Positions 46,588 through 55,708 of a DNA stretch of 64,000 bases are shown one piece after another (position 1 is the first letter of the stretch; every line of letters starts with the position of its first letter). The notes below the pieces were generated by a model. It was given only the letters and a program-made list of their open reading frames with translations. It did no database searches and was not told the origin of the DNA. The stretch is from Demequina sediminicola. Its GTDB lineage: Bacteria > Actinomycetota > Actinomycetes > Actinomycetales > Demequinaceae. A program made the position numbers and the translations under genes. The DNA is taken from positions 51,793-115,792 of the forward strand of contig NZ_BBRB01000004.1 in assembly GCF_000975055.1 (NCBI RefSeq), given 5' to 3'.

Positions 46588-48561
46588 CTACTCCCAGGTC
46601 GTTGGGTACATCTCATCTGAAGGCCCCGAAGGAGGAACACGGAGCGCTTGTAGTGCAAAGGTTGCCACGTCCGAGAACACCGGTGCGGCTACCTCGCCGC
46701 CCCAAATTGAAGACGAGGGGTCGAACACAATGACCGACACCACAATCTCGGGATCATCCGCGGGAGCGACTCCTACAAAGGATGCCACGATCGAATCGAG
46801 GTCCCCTGATGGTCCCACCGCTTGCGCCGTTCCAGTTTTGCCCGCAACGCGGTAGCCGTCGATCTTTGCGAGGCCACCGGTGCCCGATTCCGTCACGTCT
46901 TCAAGCATCAGCATGACTTCGTCAGCGGTCTCCTCGGACACGACCCGCACGGGCTCGGAGGTTTCTGCCTCGGTAAAGTTGCCGTCCGCGTCAACGAAGC
47001 CCTTGACAAGAGACGGTTGCTCGCGAACGCCGCCATTGGCAAGCGTCTGATAGACCTGGCTCGTCTGCAGAGCTGTCACCGCGACACCCTGACCGTAGAG
47101 CACGGCGTACTCGGTGCGACCGTCCCAGTCCTCCCAGTTCCTCAAGATGCCCGGAGACTCGGTGGGCATGCCTACACCGGTGCGTTCTCCGAACCCGAAT
47201 GCACTCAGGTACTCATAACGCTTGGCTTCAGACAGCTGCTCACCAATCATCACCGTGCCGGTGTTCGATGAAGTCACGAGAATCCCCGAGGTCGTGAGCT
47301 GTTGGGTCTCGTGCTCGTGAGAGTCCTTGAACGTCTGGCCGTTTGACGTCGTGTATTCGTAGGGAACGTTGAATCGCGAGGTGGGCGTCACGACGCCTTC
47401 TTCGAGAGCCGCAGCCACAGTAATGGCCTTTCCCGTCGAGCCAGGCTCGAAGACATCTTCTACTGACGCTGCACCGCGCAGGCTTGCGTCGGTCGCTCCC
47501 GGATCGTTGGGGTCGACTGAGCCGGAGTCAGCGAGGGCGAGGATCTCGCCGCCCTTGACCGCTTGCACCACCACGATGCCCTGGCGGCCTCCGGTCGTAT
47601 CGAGCGCCTGCTGAAGCCGTTCCTGCGCGTAATACTGGATGTCGCGATCGAGCGTCAGCATGACGTCAGAGCCCGGGCTAGCGGGGTCCTCGTCAAGCAC
47701 ACCGGTGGGGATCGCCGTGCCCTGACCACCCCGCTCGTACGTGAACGATCCCGCCTCACCAAGGAGCACCGATTCGTAGGAGTTCTCAACGCCGGCGAGC
47801 CCCCAGTTCACGCCTTGTGCGTCTTCCTTACCGCCCACGAAGCCGACGACGTTACCGGCCAAGGCTCCGTTGGGGTACTCGCGTTCAGTCACCGGTTCGT
47901 AGTCAATGCCCGAGATCTCCTCGGCATCAATTAAGTCCCATGTCTCGGGGGTCACATACTTCGCCACATACGCGAAGTCGGCATCGCCGACAAGGAGCCC
48001 CGCGAGCTCGGATTCTGTCGTGTCCAGGATAGGAGCCAAGATTTTGGCTGCATCAAGTGGGCCTTCTGCGACGACCTGCTGATTTTCTGTGCGCTGCCAT
48101 TTCTTGAGGTCGTTTTGGTTGACGAACACGTGGAACCGTTCGGCAGATGTCGCGAGCACCACGCCGTTGCGGTCGACAATGTCGGCACGTTCAGTAGAGA
48201 TCGTGGCCGTTGCGAGCCGGTTCTCCAGCGCCTTTGTGGACAATTCCTCTGCATTGAACCCCTGGATCATCACCAGGCGCCCAGCAAACACCACGAGCAT
48301 GCCAATGATGGCAAGGGTGATGACGCGCTGACGGTTCAGCGGATTGCCCACGCTCAGGCCAGCAACTCCGGCCTGGGGTCGCGGCCGCGCGGGACGACCA
48401 GACACCGGCTTACGCGACTGCGTGCGACTTTGCGGCTGCGCTTTCGGGCGCGACGTCGATTGCCGCTGTGACTGACGAGGCGTTGCCCTGCTGGCAGAAT
48501 TCCGTGGCGTAGTGCGCTTGCGCGGGTCGCTCCCCTGCCCCCCAGGCTTGCGGTCGCTCAT
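46588..48561 (-). CDS. ftsI: Septal penicillin-binding protein FtsI (PBP3)
   Basis: Class B transpeptidase, 657 residues. A Ser/Arg/Gln/Pro-rich cytoplasmic tail (1-75), one transmembrane helix (about 80-100), a dimerisation domain (TERADIVDRNGVVLATS) and the transpeptidase with Ser375-x-x-Lys378 (EPGSTGK), SSN in VTSSNTGTV, and KTG in AGKTGTAQAV. No PASTA repeats. ATG overlaps the ftsL stop. Confidence 0.97.
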   Translation of the reverse strand: MSDRKPGGQGSDPRKRTTPRNSASRATPRQSQRQSTSRPKAQPQSRTQSRKPVSGRPARPRPQAGVAGLSVGNPLNRQRVITLAIIGMLVVFAGRLVMIQGFNAEELSTKALENRLATATISTERADIVDRNGVVLATSAERFHVFVNQNDLKKWQRTENQQVVAEGPLDAAKILAPILDTTESELAGLLVGDADFAYVAKYVTPETWDLIDAEEISGIDYEPVTEREYPNGALAGNVVGFVGGKEDAQGVNWGLAGVENSYESVLLGEAGSFTYERGGQGTAIPTGVLDEDPASPGSDVMLTLDRDIQYYAQERLQQALDTTGGRQGIVVVQAVKGGEILALADSGSVDPNDPGATDASLRGAASVEDVFEPGSTGKAITVAAALEEGVVTPTSRFNVPYEYTTSNGQTFKDSHEHETQQLTTSGILVTSSNTGTVMIGEQLSEAKRYEYLSAFGFGERTGVGMPTESPGILRNWEDWDGRTEYAVLYGQGVAVTALQTSQVYQTLANGGVREQPSLVKGFVDADGNFTEAETSEPVRVVSEETADEVMLMLEDVTESGTGGLAKIDGYRVAGKTGTAQAVGPSGDLDSIVASFVGVAPADDPEIVVSVIVFDPSSSIWGGEVAAPVFSDVATFALQALRVPPSGPSDEMYPTTWE

Positions 48562-48965
48562 CCCTGCCCCTGATGGAGGACGGCCGAATCTTCAATAGAG
48601 ACGAAGCCGAGAGAGGACGCTGGAACCATTCCCATGCCTTCAGCCTGAGCCGCCAGTGCAGCAGGCGCGGAGAGCGACTCGAGTTGCCCCACCAATGAAG
48701 CGCGTTCTTGGTGCAAGTTCGCAATTTCAATCTTGAGGTCGCGCCTCTCAAATGCTCCTTGAGTCATCTGTGTGTTGACCACCAGGACACTGGCGATAGC
48801 CGCGAGCGCAATCAGCACACACGTCGCAACAAAGGGGCCCAGGGACCGCGCTGGCTGTGGCGTCGCCACTGCATGCAAATGTCGGCGGGTACCTGCGGCC
48901 TCAGTCGTCCGCCCAGGACGGGCAGCAGCATCGGTCCGCACCTGGCGAGCGGGTACTGCACTCAT
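48558..48965 (-). CDS. ftsL: FtsL-like division protein
   Basis: 135 residues: basic N-terminal tail (1-42), one transmembrane helix (about 44-64, FVATCVLIALAAIASVLVV) and a short external coiled coil (DLKIEIANLHQERASL). Sequence is poorly conserved in this family, so the call rests on topology and on its place between rsmH and ftsI, with overlaps on both sides. Confidence 0.88.
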   Translation of the reverse strand: MSAVPARQVRTDAAARPGRTTEAAGTRRHLHAVATPQPARSLGPFVATCVLIALAAIASVLVVNTQMTQGAFERRDLKIEIANLHQERASLVGQLESLSAPAALAAQAEGMGMVPASSLGFVSIEDSAVLHQGQG

Positions 48966-49945
48966 GACTGCCTCCGACGCTTCGATGGTGGGGTGGGACG
49001 GGTACGTTCGACGGCTCGTAGCCTCACGGGCTTGGAGCGCGGGTTGCTTTCCGCTTCCTCAGCCGATGCCTTGTGGGCACCTCGCGTGAGGAGCTTGAGA
49101 TACGGCTGGTCCTCTTCCGGAATGATCGGAAGTCCAGGTGGCGCCGACGAGGTGACTCCCGCAGCGAAGTCAGTTTTCACGATGCGGTCTTCAAGCGAGT
49201 GGTAGCTCATGACGACCACTCGTCCACCGACCGCGGTGGCCTCGATTGCTGCGGGAATTGCCGCCTCAAGGATGTCGAGTTCGCGATTGACCGCGATGCG
49301 TAGTGCCTGGAAGGTGCGCTTGGCAGGGTTCCCGCCTGCAGTGCGAGTTGCCGCGGGGATGCAGGCGCGCACGAGGTCAACGAGTTGTGCACTCGTCACG
49401 ATGGGCTCGGAGTCCCGGCGCGCCACAATGGATTCTGCGATTCGACGCGCATAGCGCTCCTCGCCGTAAACGTGGAGGATACGTGTGAGCTCTGGCACGT
49501 CGGCGTCACGAAGGAGGTGCGCTGCCGTGACGGGGTCGTTCCGGTTCATCCGCATATCGAGCGGTGCGTCCTGGGCGTAGGAGAATCCGCGGTCCGCCTC
49601 GTCGATTTGGAGCGAAGACACTCCGAGGTCGAGCAATACCCCGTCGGCGTGCGAGGCGCCGGCTGCTGCCAGTGCACCGCGCATGTCGTCATATTCGGCG
49701 TGATGGGCGATGAAGCGGCTACCAAACCGCTGCAACCGTTCACTAGCAAGTGCGATCGCTTGAGGGTCGCGGTCGATTCCCACCACACGCGATGTAGGAC
49801 ACCGCTCGAGGATTGCTTCGGTGTGACCGCCCATCCCAAGAGTTCCGTCGATGACGACAGCACCGTCGTGAGTCAATGCGGGCGCAAGCAAATCAACGCA
49901 CTCGTCGAGCAGCACTGGCTGGTGCCGAGAAGCTGCGTCCGTCAT
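48962..49945 (-). CDS. rsmH: 16S rRNA m4C1402 methyltransferase RsmH (MraW)
   Basis: 327 residues. SAM loop VIDGTLGMGGHTEAIL, GIDRDPQAI, LLDLGVSSLQIDEADRGFSY and NPAKRTFQALRIAVN are typical. ATG 49945 (MTDAASRHQPVLL) was chosen because GGAGG lies 8 nt upstream. The ATGA overlap couples it to ftsL. Confidence 0.97.
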   Translation of the reverse strand: MTDAASRHQPVLLDECVDLLAPALTHDGAVVIDGTLGMGGHTEAILERCPTSRVVGIDRDPQAIALASERLQRFGSRFIAHHAEYDDMRGALAAAGASHADGVLLDLGVSSLQIDEADRGFSYAQDAPLDMRMNRNDPVTAAHLLRDADVPELTRILHVYGEERYARRIAESIVARRDSEPIVTSAQLVDLVRACIPAATRTAGGNPAKRTFQALRIAVNRELDILEAAIPAAIEATAVGGRVVVMSYHSLEDRIVKTDFAAGVTSSAPPGLPIIPEEDQPYLKLLTRGAHKASAEEAESNPRSKPVRLRAVERTRPTPPSKRRRQS

Positions 49946-50050
49946 CCTCACTCCCTCCTGCATCGCCCGTGTCCCCCGGTCTCCCTCCGGCTCTCTGACG
50001 GGGGGAAGTCCGCCAGAGCCGCGCGGGTGGAGGCCGCGAGACACGGGTTG

Positions 50051-50518
50051 TTACATCGCGTCAAATACTTCTGCCGCCGTGGCGGCGTACTCGTCTTCTC
50101 CTCGTTCGAGGTATTCCTCCCAGGCCTGGGCGTCCCAGATCTCAACGCGAGATCCCATACCCACCACGGCAACATCCCGGTCGAGCCCCGCGTACTTGCG
50201 TAGCGGTGCGCTCAGCAAGATGCGGCCCTGCTTGTCAGGAATGTCGTCCGAAGCATGCCCAAGGAAGTTGCGCAGGTAGTCGCGGGCGCTTTTGTTCTCG
50301 AGGGGAGCTTTGCGAAGTCGATCGTGGACCTCGGCAAACTCGTCCAGCGGGAAGAGAAACACGCACCGGTCAAGACCACGAGTCGCGACCAACCCAGAGG
50401 CCAACCGCCCACGAAACTTCGCCGGAAGGATCAGTCGACCCTTGTCATCGAGACGCGGAGTGAACGTGCCGAGAAAGACCCCTGTGGGGCCGAGGCCATG
50501 TGCCACAGCATCAGACAC
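50051..50518 (-). CDS. mraZ: Transcriptional regulator MraZ
   Basis: 155 residues with two AbrB-like half domains: [13 protein letters not shown] and [19 protein letters not shown]. MraZ binds repeats upstream of itself and represses the dcw cluster in other bacteria. GTG start with a strong GGAGGTGA upstream. First gene of the dcw block. Confidence 0.97.
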   Translation of the reverse strand: MSDAVAHGLGPTGVFLGTFTPRLDDKGRLILPAKFRGRLASGLVATRGLDRCVFLFPLDEFAEVHDRLRKAPLENKSARDYLRNFLGHASDDIPDKQGRILLSAPLRKYAGLDRDVAVVGMGSRVEIWDAQAWEEYLERGEDEYAATAAEVFDAM

Positions 50519-50550
50519 GAGATCACCTCCCCAGCGTCACTCCTCGCCCG

Positions 50551-50580
50551 ATGCCCCCACTTTACTCCACTTCTCCCCAC
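50551..50580 (-). promoter_or_regulatory. MraZ box: three 10-bp direct repeats
   Basis: On the minus strand GTGGGGAGAA (50580-50571), GTGGAGTAAA (50570-50561) and GTGGGGGCAT (50560-50551) stand head to tail with exact 10-bp spacing, 33 nt upstream of the mraZ start. This matches the known MraZ operator plan of TGGG repeats on one helical face. Confidence 0.8.
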
Positions 50581-50662
50581 AAAGCATGGCATTTGAGCAG
50601 AATCTCTCAGATAACTTAGGGAAATACCTGGTAAAAAGGACAATTACCGGGTGGAGGGAAAT

Positions 50663-50706
50663 TTGTTGATCACACACTAGGGGCGGTACGCCATCTTGTT
50701 GATCAC
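50663..50706 (+). repeat. Two direct repeats TTGTTGATCAC
   Basis: Identical 11-mers at 50663-50673 and 50696-50706, 33 bp apart (about three helical turns), between mraZ and the moxR gene. The second supplies the -35 region of the moxR promoter, so the pair may be a regulator site. Confidence 0.65.
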
Positions 50707-50724
50707 CCCAGATGCGCCTAGGCT
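50696..50724 (+). promoter_or_regulatory. Promoter of the moxR operon
   Basis: TTGTTG (50696-50701), 17 nt spacer and TAGGCT (50719-50724), 27 nt before the ATG at 50752, leaving room for AAGGAG at 50741-50746. Confidence 0.55.
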
Positions 50725-50751
50725 CAGAGGGACCGATTCAAAGGAGTGTCG

Positions 50752-51765
50752 ATGACCGACGCTGTCCCCACGAGCACCGAGCTCGCCCATGTGACCACCA
50801 CAATGGAGCGCATTCACACCTCCATGTCGTCAGTGCTGTCCGGACTTGATTCGGTCATCACGACAACGCTGACGACCGTGCTCGCAGGCGGGCACATCCT
50901 CATGGAAGACGTTCCAGGCGTCGGCAAGACGACACTGGCACGCGCACTCGCTCGCAGCATCGACGCTCAAGTTGGCCGGATTCAATTCACCCCTGACCTC
51001 CTACCCGCAGACGTCACCGGGGTATCGATCTATCAGGCCAACACCCATCACTTTGAGTTCCGCCCAGGACCGGTGTTTGCCAATGTGGTCATCGCGGATG
51101 AGATCAACCGCGCCTCCCCAAAAACGCAATCGGCACTTCTCGAGGCCATGCAGGAAGGCTCCGTCACGGTGGACGGCACCACACACGCGTTACCGTCGCC
51201 ATTCCTCGTCGTCGCCACGCAGAACCCCATCGAAATGGAAGGCACGTACCCACTTCCAGAAGCGCAGCGCGACAGGTTCATGACGCACCTCTCGATTGGC
51301 TACCCCAGCGCCGACGATGAGGTCGCGATGATTGACGGCCGGGACGGAGGCGATCCCCTCGCTCGGCTGACACCGGTTGCCTCGCTGAGTGACCTCGAGC
51401 ACGCGAGCGCCATCGCCTCCCGCGTGTACGCGGCGCCCGCAGCGAAGCGCTACGCCGTCGACATCGTCGCCGCCACACGCCAACACTCACGAATCAAGCT
51501 AGGCGCTTCCCCACGCGCCACACTGCAACTCATCGCGGCGGCCCGAGCAGCGGCAGCTTTCGAGGGGCGCAACCACATCATCCCTGACGACATCAAGTAC
51601 TTGGCCCCGGCAGTCCTGAGCCATCGCGTCGTCCTGACCCGGGATGCCCGTCACGGCACCGTGACGCAAGCTGAGATCGTCGGCGATCTCGTCGCAAATG
51701 TGCCTGTCCCCCGTGCCACTGCACCCGGAGCGCGGAACGTGGCAGGTAGTCGGGCTTCCGCGTGA
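50752..51765 (+). CDS. MoxR-family AAA+ ATPase
   Basis: 337 residues. Walker A VPGVGKTTLARALA (about 54-67), Walker B IADEINRASPKTQSALLEAM, sensor ATQNPIEMEGTYPLPEAQRD and the LVATRQHSRI-type lid. MoxR proteins act as chaperones with a neighbouring DUF58/VWA partner. AAGGAG 5 nt before the ATG fixes the start. First of three coupled genes. Confidence 0.94.
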   Translation: MTDAVPTSTELAHVTTTMERIHTSMSSVLSGLDSVITTTLTTVLAGGHILMEDVPGVGKTTLARALARSIDAQVGRIQFTPDLLPADVTGVSIYQANTHHFEFRPGPVFANVVIADEINRASPKTQSALLEAMQEGSVTVDGTTHALPSPFLVVATQNPIEMEGTYPLPEAQRDRFMTHLSIGYPSADDEVAMIDGRDGGDPLARLTPVASLSDLEHASAIASRVYAAPAAKRYAVDIVAATRQHSRIKLGASPRATLQLIAAARAAAAFEGRNHIIPDDIKYLAPAVLSHRVVLTRDARHGTVTQAEIVGDLVANVPVPRATAPGARNVAGSRASA

Positions 51766-53018
51766 CACGCCAGACGATCCCCCGCTGGCGAATCCAACCC
51801 ACGTGGCGCGGCTTCGGGATTCTCATCGCAGGCCTCACCATGCTCGTCACTGGCATCGGGTTCGCATCTCGCCTGCTGACGTACGCCGGCATCACAGTGA
51901 CCACGGTGTTCGTCGCAGCGACAGTGTGGGTCATCCTCGTCGGCGTCATCACTCCGCAGCGCCGCACACAGGTAGAGCGCAGCACCGAGCCCACCACGTT
52001 TACCGCAGGCAAGCCGGGCACCGTGAGCGTCGCCATCACGCCTCGTGGACGCACCATCGCAGCACGTATGGCCATCCGCATCATCAACGTGACGGAACAA
52101 GCGACACCCGAAGTCACGGGTCACGGCAATCATCGCGCCGTGGTTGAACGCACCGATCACGCCACCACCCTCACCTATGCCGTCACGCCCACGACGCGCG
52201 GGCAGTGGCAACTCGGACCCACGGTGTCCCACTCCACGGACCCGTGGGGCCTCATCACGGCTGATGCCCCGCTTGCCGGCACCAACACTGTGATCGTCCA
52301 TCCTCACACCGAGGATCTGTCCGCGACCATCGCCCCCCTGGAGGGATCGCTGAGCCACCGCTCGCGCGGCGCACACACCCAGGGCAGTGATGACGCTGCA
52401 CTACGCGAGTACCGAGTGGGTGATGACCTGCGCCGGGTGCATTGGAGTTCGAGTGCGAGGCGGGGAGCAGTGCTCGTCAGGACCGACGAGACCGGCGAGC
52501 CCACTCCTGCGACCGTGATATTCCACCTTCCCCACCAGCAGGCGGGCATCGAGTGGACCATCAGCGCGTTTGCGTCCGTGGTGTGCGCACTTCTCAACAG
52601 CGGGCACTCCGCCCGCGTCATGGGTGGACCGTGGGACCCTCACCGGCCAGCATTTCAACCGCGGCGAGACGATGTCCTCGCCCTCCTTGACGCCACTGTC
52701 ACCTTGGCCCCGTCGAGCACAGATGTGCTCCCCACTTTGCAGCGCTGCGTCGATTCGGCGAACAGCACCGGTGACTCGGTGGTTCCGACGGTGCTAGTGC
52801 TCTGTGACCCTTCAGCCGATGTCGCGCGAACCTGTGCCGGACTCACTGAACGCGGTCACGTGTGGGCGCTGGTGGCGTTCACTGCGCCGCACGCTTCCGC
52901 GTCGCGTGACGCATTGCGAATCCTCGAAAAGAGTGGCGCAACTATCCGCACGACCACGCTCGACGAAACACTTGGCGAGGCATGGAGCGACCTGATGAGC
53001 GAGCGGTCCGCAGCATGA
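51762..53018 (+). CDS. DUF58 membrane protein
   Basis: 418 residues. Two transmembrane helices near the N-terminus (about 18-35 and 40-62), a beta-rich region, and the DUF58 signature REYRVGDDLRRVHWSSSARRG. Usually the partner of MoxR. GTG start overlapping the moxR stop (GTGA), stop overlapping the next gene (ATGA). Confidence 0.92.
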   Translation: MTRQTIPRWRIQPTWRGFGILIAGLTMLVTGIGFASRLLTYAGITVTTVFVAATVWVILVGVITPQRRTQVERSTEPTTFTAGKPGTVSVAITPRGRTIAARMAIRIINVTEQATPEVTGHGNHRAVVERTDHATTLTYAVTPTTRGQWQLGPTVSHSTDPWGLITADAPLAGTNTVIVHPHTEDLSATIAPLEGSLSHRSRGAHTQGSDDAALREYRVGDDLRRVHWSSSARRGAVLVRTDETGEPTPATVIFHLPHQQAGIEWTISAFASVVCALLNSGHSARVMGGPWDPHRPAFQPRRDDVLALLDATVTLAPSSTDVLPTLQRCVDSANSTGDSVVPTVLVLCDPSADVARTCAGLTERGHVWALVAFTAPHASASRDALRILEKSGATIRTTTLDETLGEAWSDLMSERSAA

Positions 53019-55219
53019 ACTCCGCTTCAAGGACCGCACCGCGCTGGCTCATGACCGCACTCCTCGCCACAGCAGTGTGCCTGGGCGCCCTGGGCCTCAG
53101 CGCGTTTCTCGAAGAGCGGGGTTGGATGACCCCCATTGTGGGCGTCGTGGGGATCACTGCCGTTGCTGTCGCGACGGCGCGAACGTGGGTGACGTCCCGG
53201 GCACTCCCCACGATGATCGGAGTCCTCACGGCAATTGCCGTCATGCTGCCCACCTTCGTCCGCGATGACTCCGGTGCTCGCGCATGGCTCCCCACGCCGG
53301 ATGCGCTCGCAGCGCTCGGCGACACCGTGGCCGCTGGCGTGAACTACAGCGCCTCGACTGTGGCGCCGGCTCCCGTCACCCCCGAGTTAGCAGCGATACT
53401 CGCCATCGGCTTTGTGATGGTGTTCCTTGTGGCAGAGAACCTCACTGTGTCGTGGGGCCTTGCCGGAACTGCGGGTTTCGTCATTTTTGCGCCGTGGCTC
53501 GCGCCCATCATTTTGAGCCATGACGTCCCGTTCCTCGCATTGCTCGGCGCTCTCGCGTGTTGGCTCGCAGTTCTGGGACTGGCGCACCGCACAACGATGA
53601 GCACTCCGCCGGTGGGGGTCGCACCGGTCATGACAGCATCCGTGGGTGCCGCGTTGGCGGCGATCCTCATCATGCCGCTGGCATTGGTCAGCCCAGCGTG
53701 GGGCGGGCTACCGACACTCGATGGACCCGTGGGCAGTTCCACTACGACGGTGACACGATTGAGCCTGGACCTTGATCTCCGCACCTCACTCGGCGAACGT
53801 TCAAGCCTGCCGGTCATGGAGTACGACACATCTGGTGCTCGTCCCGATGCCTTCAAACTCCACTCGCTGTCGAGTTTTGATGGAGCCGCATGGCAACGCA
53901 CCCCGGGCACCGAGCAGTCGACAGTGAGCACCACCGACATTCTCTGGCCGCTCGAGCTACCGGCGCCGGAAGAGGCGTCAAGCGTCAGGGTTGATGTGTC
54001 CTTAGTGGGGCTCTCGGAAGACAACATTCCGCTACCCACCACGCCACGCGCGGTCGACATCCCTGCGATGGTCAATTACGTCAGGGATCTCGACGAGGTT
54101 CAGCTCCAAGGTCAAGAGTCCGTAGGCCTTGAGTACTCGTTCGAGATGTACCCGTCGATGGTGGAGCCTGCACTGCTGGTCGATGGCAATGGCAGTTCTA
54201 CCGTCGTAGATGAGAGTTTCCTTGCACTCCCGGACGCCATGGATGCTGCGTTGCTCACCCAGTACACCCAGGACGTGACGGCAGGAGCAGAGACACGTTT
54301 GGCCCAGGCGGTCGCGATCCAGGATCACCTCCGCGACACGATGGAGTTCACCTATTCCCCAGACGTGTCCGTTCAAAGCGACGATGCCGTCGGAGACTTC
54401 CTCGAATCCCGCACCGGCTACTGCGTCCAGTTCGCCACCACGATGATCATGATGTCGCGAACGCTAGACATCCCAGCGCGGCTGGCAGTCGGGTACCTCC
54501 CCGGCACGCTTCAGGACGACGGCACATATGTGGTCGAAGCCACGGATGCCCACGCCTGGCCCGAACTCTGGTTCCCTCAGGCGGGCTGGGTACGGTTCGA
54601 ACCCACACCCGCAGTCCAATCTGGAACAGCACCCCGATACTCAACCGTGGACTCGGTCGATGAAGCGGCGCGAGCAGAGGCATTCCAGCAGTTAGACGAG
54701 GAGGTCTTCCCCACTGCCGACGCCAACCCGTCCCCTCAGGAAACCTCCGAGACTGCCGCACCGGTAGCGCAGGATGGTGACACGACAAAGTCTGGCCGCT
54801 GGGAGCAGTGGGCTGTGGTCGCGGCAGGCTCCGTCGCTGTGCTCATGACGGTGTGGTGGCTCGCGGTGCGACGTCAGCGCTCACGGACAGGTCTCGAGGA
54901 GATCACCCCGGATGTGATTTGGACAGAACTTCACCAGGCGCTTCCAGAACCGTTCAGATGGGCCGATGCCATGACACCGCGGGAAGCAGCCGGCCATGTA
55001 GTCGCGGTGGCGGCAAGGGAGACGCCGATGTCACCCCAAGCCCGCGGATCGTTGACATCACTGATGCAGTGTGTGGAAGATTTCCGCTACGCAGCAGTTC
55101 CTTCGGAAGTGGAAGGCACTCCTAGCCAGACTGTCATGAGGGAGTGGAGTGCAGTAGTGGTGCAGGAGGCGCGCGCAATCAACAAGGGGGCACGCGCTAC
55201 GGCGAGGAAATCTCGCTAG
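53015..55219 (+). CDS. TgpA-type transglutaminase-like membrane protein
   Basis: 734 residues: about six N-terminal transmembrane helices (DUF3488 part), an external transglutaminase domain with catalytic Cys470 (RTGYCVQFATTM) and His513 (TDAHAWPELWFP), a Pro/Glu-rich linker, one more membrane helix (about 627-645) and a cytoplasmic DUF4129-like tail. Third gene of the MoxR-DUF58-TgpA set, which probably modifies or crosslinks envelope proteins. Its stop overlaps DUF3040 by 4 bp, tail to tail. Confidence 0.92.
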   Translation: MNSASRTAPRWLMTALLATAVCLGALGLSAFLEERGWMTPIVGVVGITAVAVATARTWVTSRALPTMIGVLTAIAVMLPTFVRDDSGARAWLPTPDALAALGDTVAAGVNYSASTVAPAPVTPELAAILAIGFVMVFLVAENLTVSWGLAGTAGFVIFAPWLAPIILSHDVPFLALLGALACWLAVLGLAHRTTMSTPPVGVAPVMTASVGAALAAILIMPLALVSPAWGGLPTLDGPVGSSTTTVTRLSLDLDLRTSLGERSSLPVMEYDTSGARPDAFKLHSLSSFDGAAWQRTPGTEQSTVSTTDILWPLELPAPEEASSVRVDVSLVGLSEDNIPLPTTPRAVDIPAMVNYVRDLDEVQLQGQESVGLEYSFEMYPSMVEPALLVDGNGSSTVVDESFLALPDAMDAALLTQYTQDVTAGAETRLAQAVAIQDHLRDTMEFTYSPDVSVQSDDAVGDFLESRTGYCVQFATTMIMMSRTLDIPARLAVGYLPGTLQDDGTYVVEATDAHAWPELWFPQAGWVRFEPTPAVQSGTAPRYSTVDSVDEAARAEAFQQLDEEVFPTADANPSPQETSETAAPVAQDGDTTKSGRWEQWAVVAAGSVAVLMTVWWLAVRRQRSRTGLEEITPDVIWTELHQALPEPFRWADAMTPREAAGHVVAVAARETPMSPQARGSLTSLMQCVEDFRYAAVPSEVEGTPSQTVMREWSAVVVQEARAINKGARATARKSR

Positions 55220-55620
55220 AAGTCGCCGTTCTCGCGACGACGATCAAAACGGTCTTCAAAGCGCTTCATGAAGTCCTTGTGCTCGCCAGAGTTCTTGGGT
55301 TGTGCAGCACCCCCTGAACTCCGAGGAGCGGTGTTACGCGGAGATCCCGGGACCGTATTGGGGACACTAGGTGAGGAACCAAGAAGCGTCCACAGCGCGG
55401 CTCCAGCCATGAGAACAAAGCCCAGGATCCCGAGAATTGGCATCTGCGTAGCGACACCGGCGACAACGACACAGAGTCCGACGACCACACCCACAATGCC
55501 GATGATCAGGCGCTTTGGTGTCTTTGTGGTCTTGTTCATCGCACGATGCAATGAAGGATCCTGTCCCAGATCCTGCTCGAGTTCATCGAGCACACGCTGC
55601 TCGTGCTCTGACAGCGGCAT
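55216..55620 (-). CDS. DUF3040 membrane protein
   Basis: 134 residues. The DUF3040 N-terminus MPLSEHEQRVLDELEQDL is followed by two membrane helices (about 37-57 and 60-80) and a polar, Arg-rich tail. A normal actinobacterial neighbour of the mraZ end of the dcw cluster. GGAGG lies close to the ATG; TAGACT about 35 nt upstream is a possible -10. Confidence 0.9.
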   Translation of the reverse strand: MPLSEHEQRVLDELEQDLGQDPSLHRAMNKTTKTPKRLIIGIVGVVVGLCVVVAGVATQMPILGILGFVLMAGAALWTLLGSSPSVPNTVPGSPRNTAPRSSGGAAQPKNSGEHKDFMKRFEDRFDRRRENGDF

Positions 55621-55708
55621 GGTGTCCTCCTACTTCACGGTTAAGGCGTAGCCCCTAGTCTAGTTCGCGACGCACCCACACACTAGTCCAGACCTGAAAG
55701 CAGTCACG

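Noticed and set aside
50752..55219. MoxR-DUF58-transglutaminase set as a novel system
   Set aside because: This gene trio is widespread in bacteria, so it is not new, although its biochemical target is poorly known.
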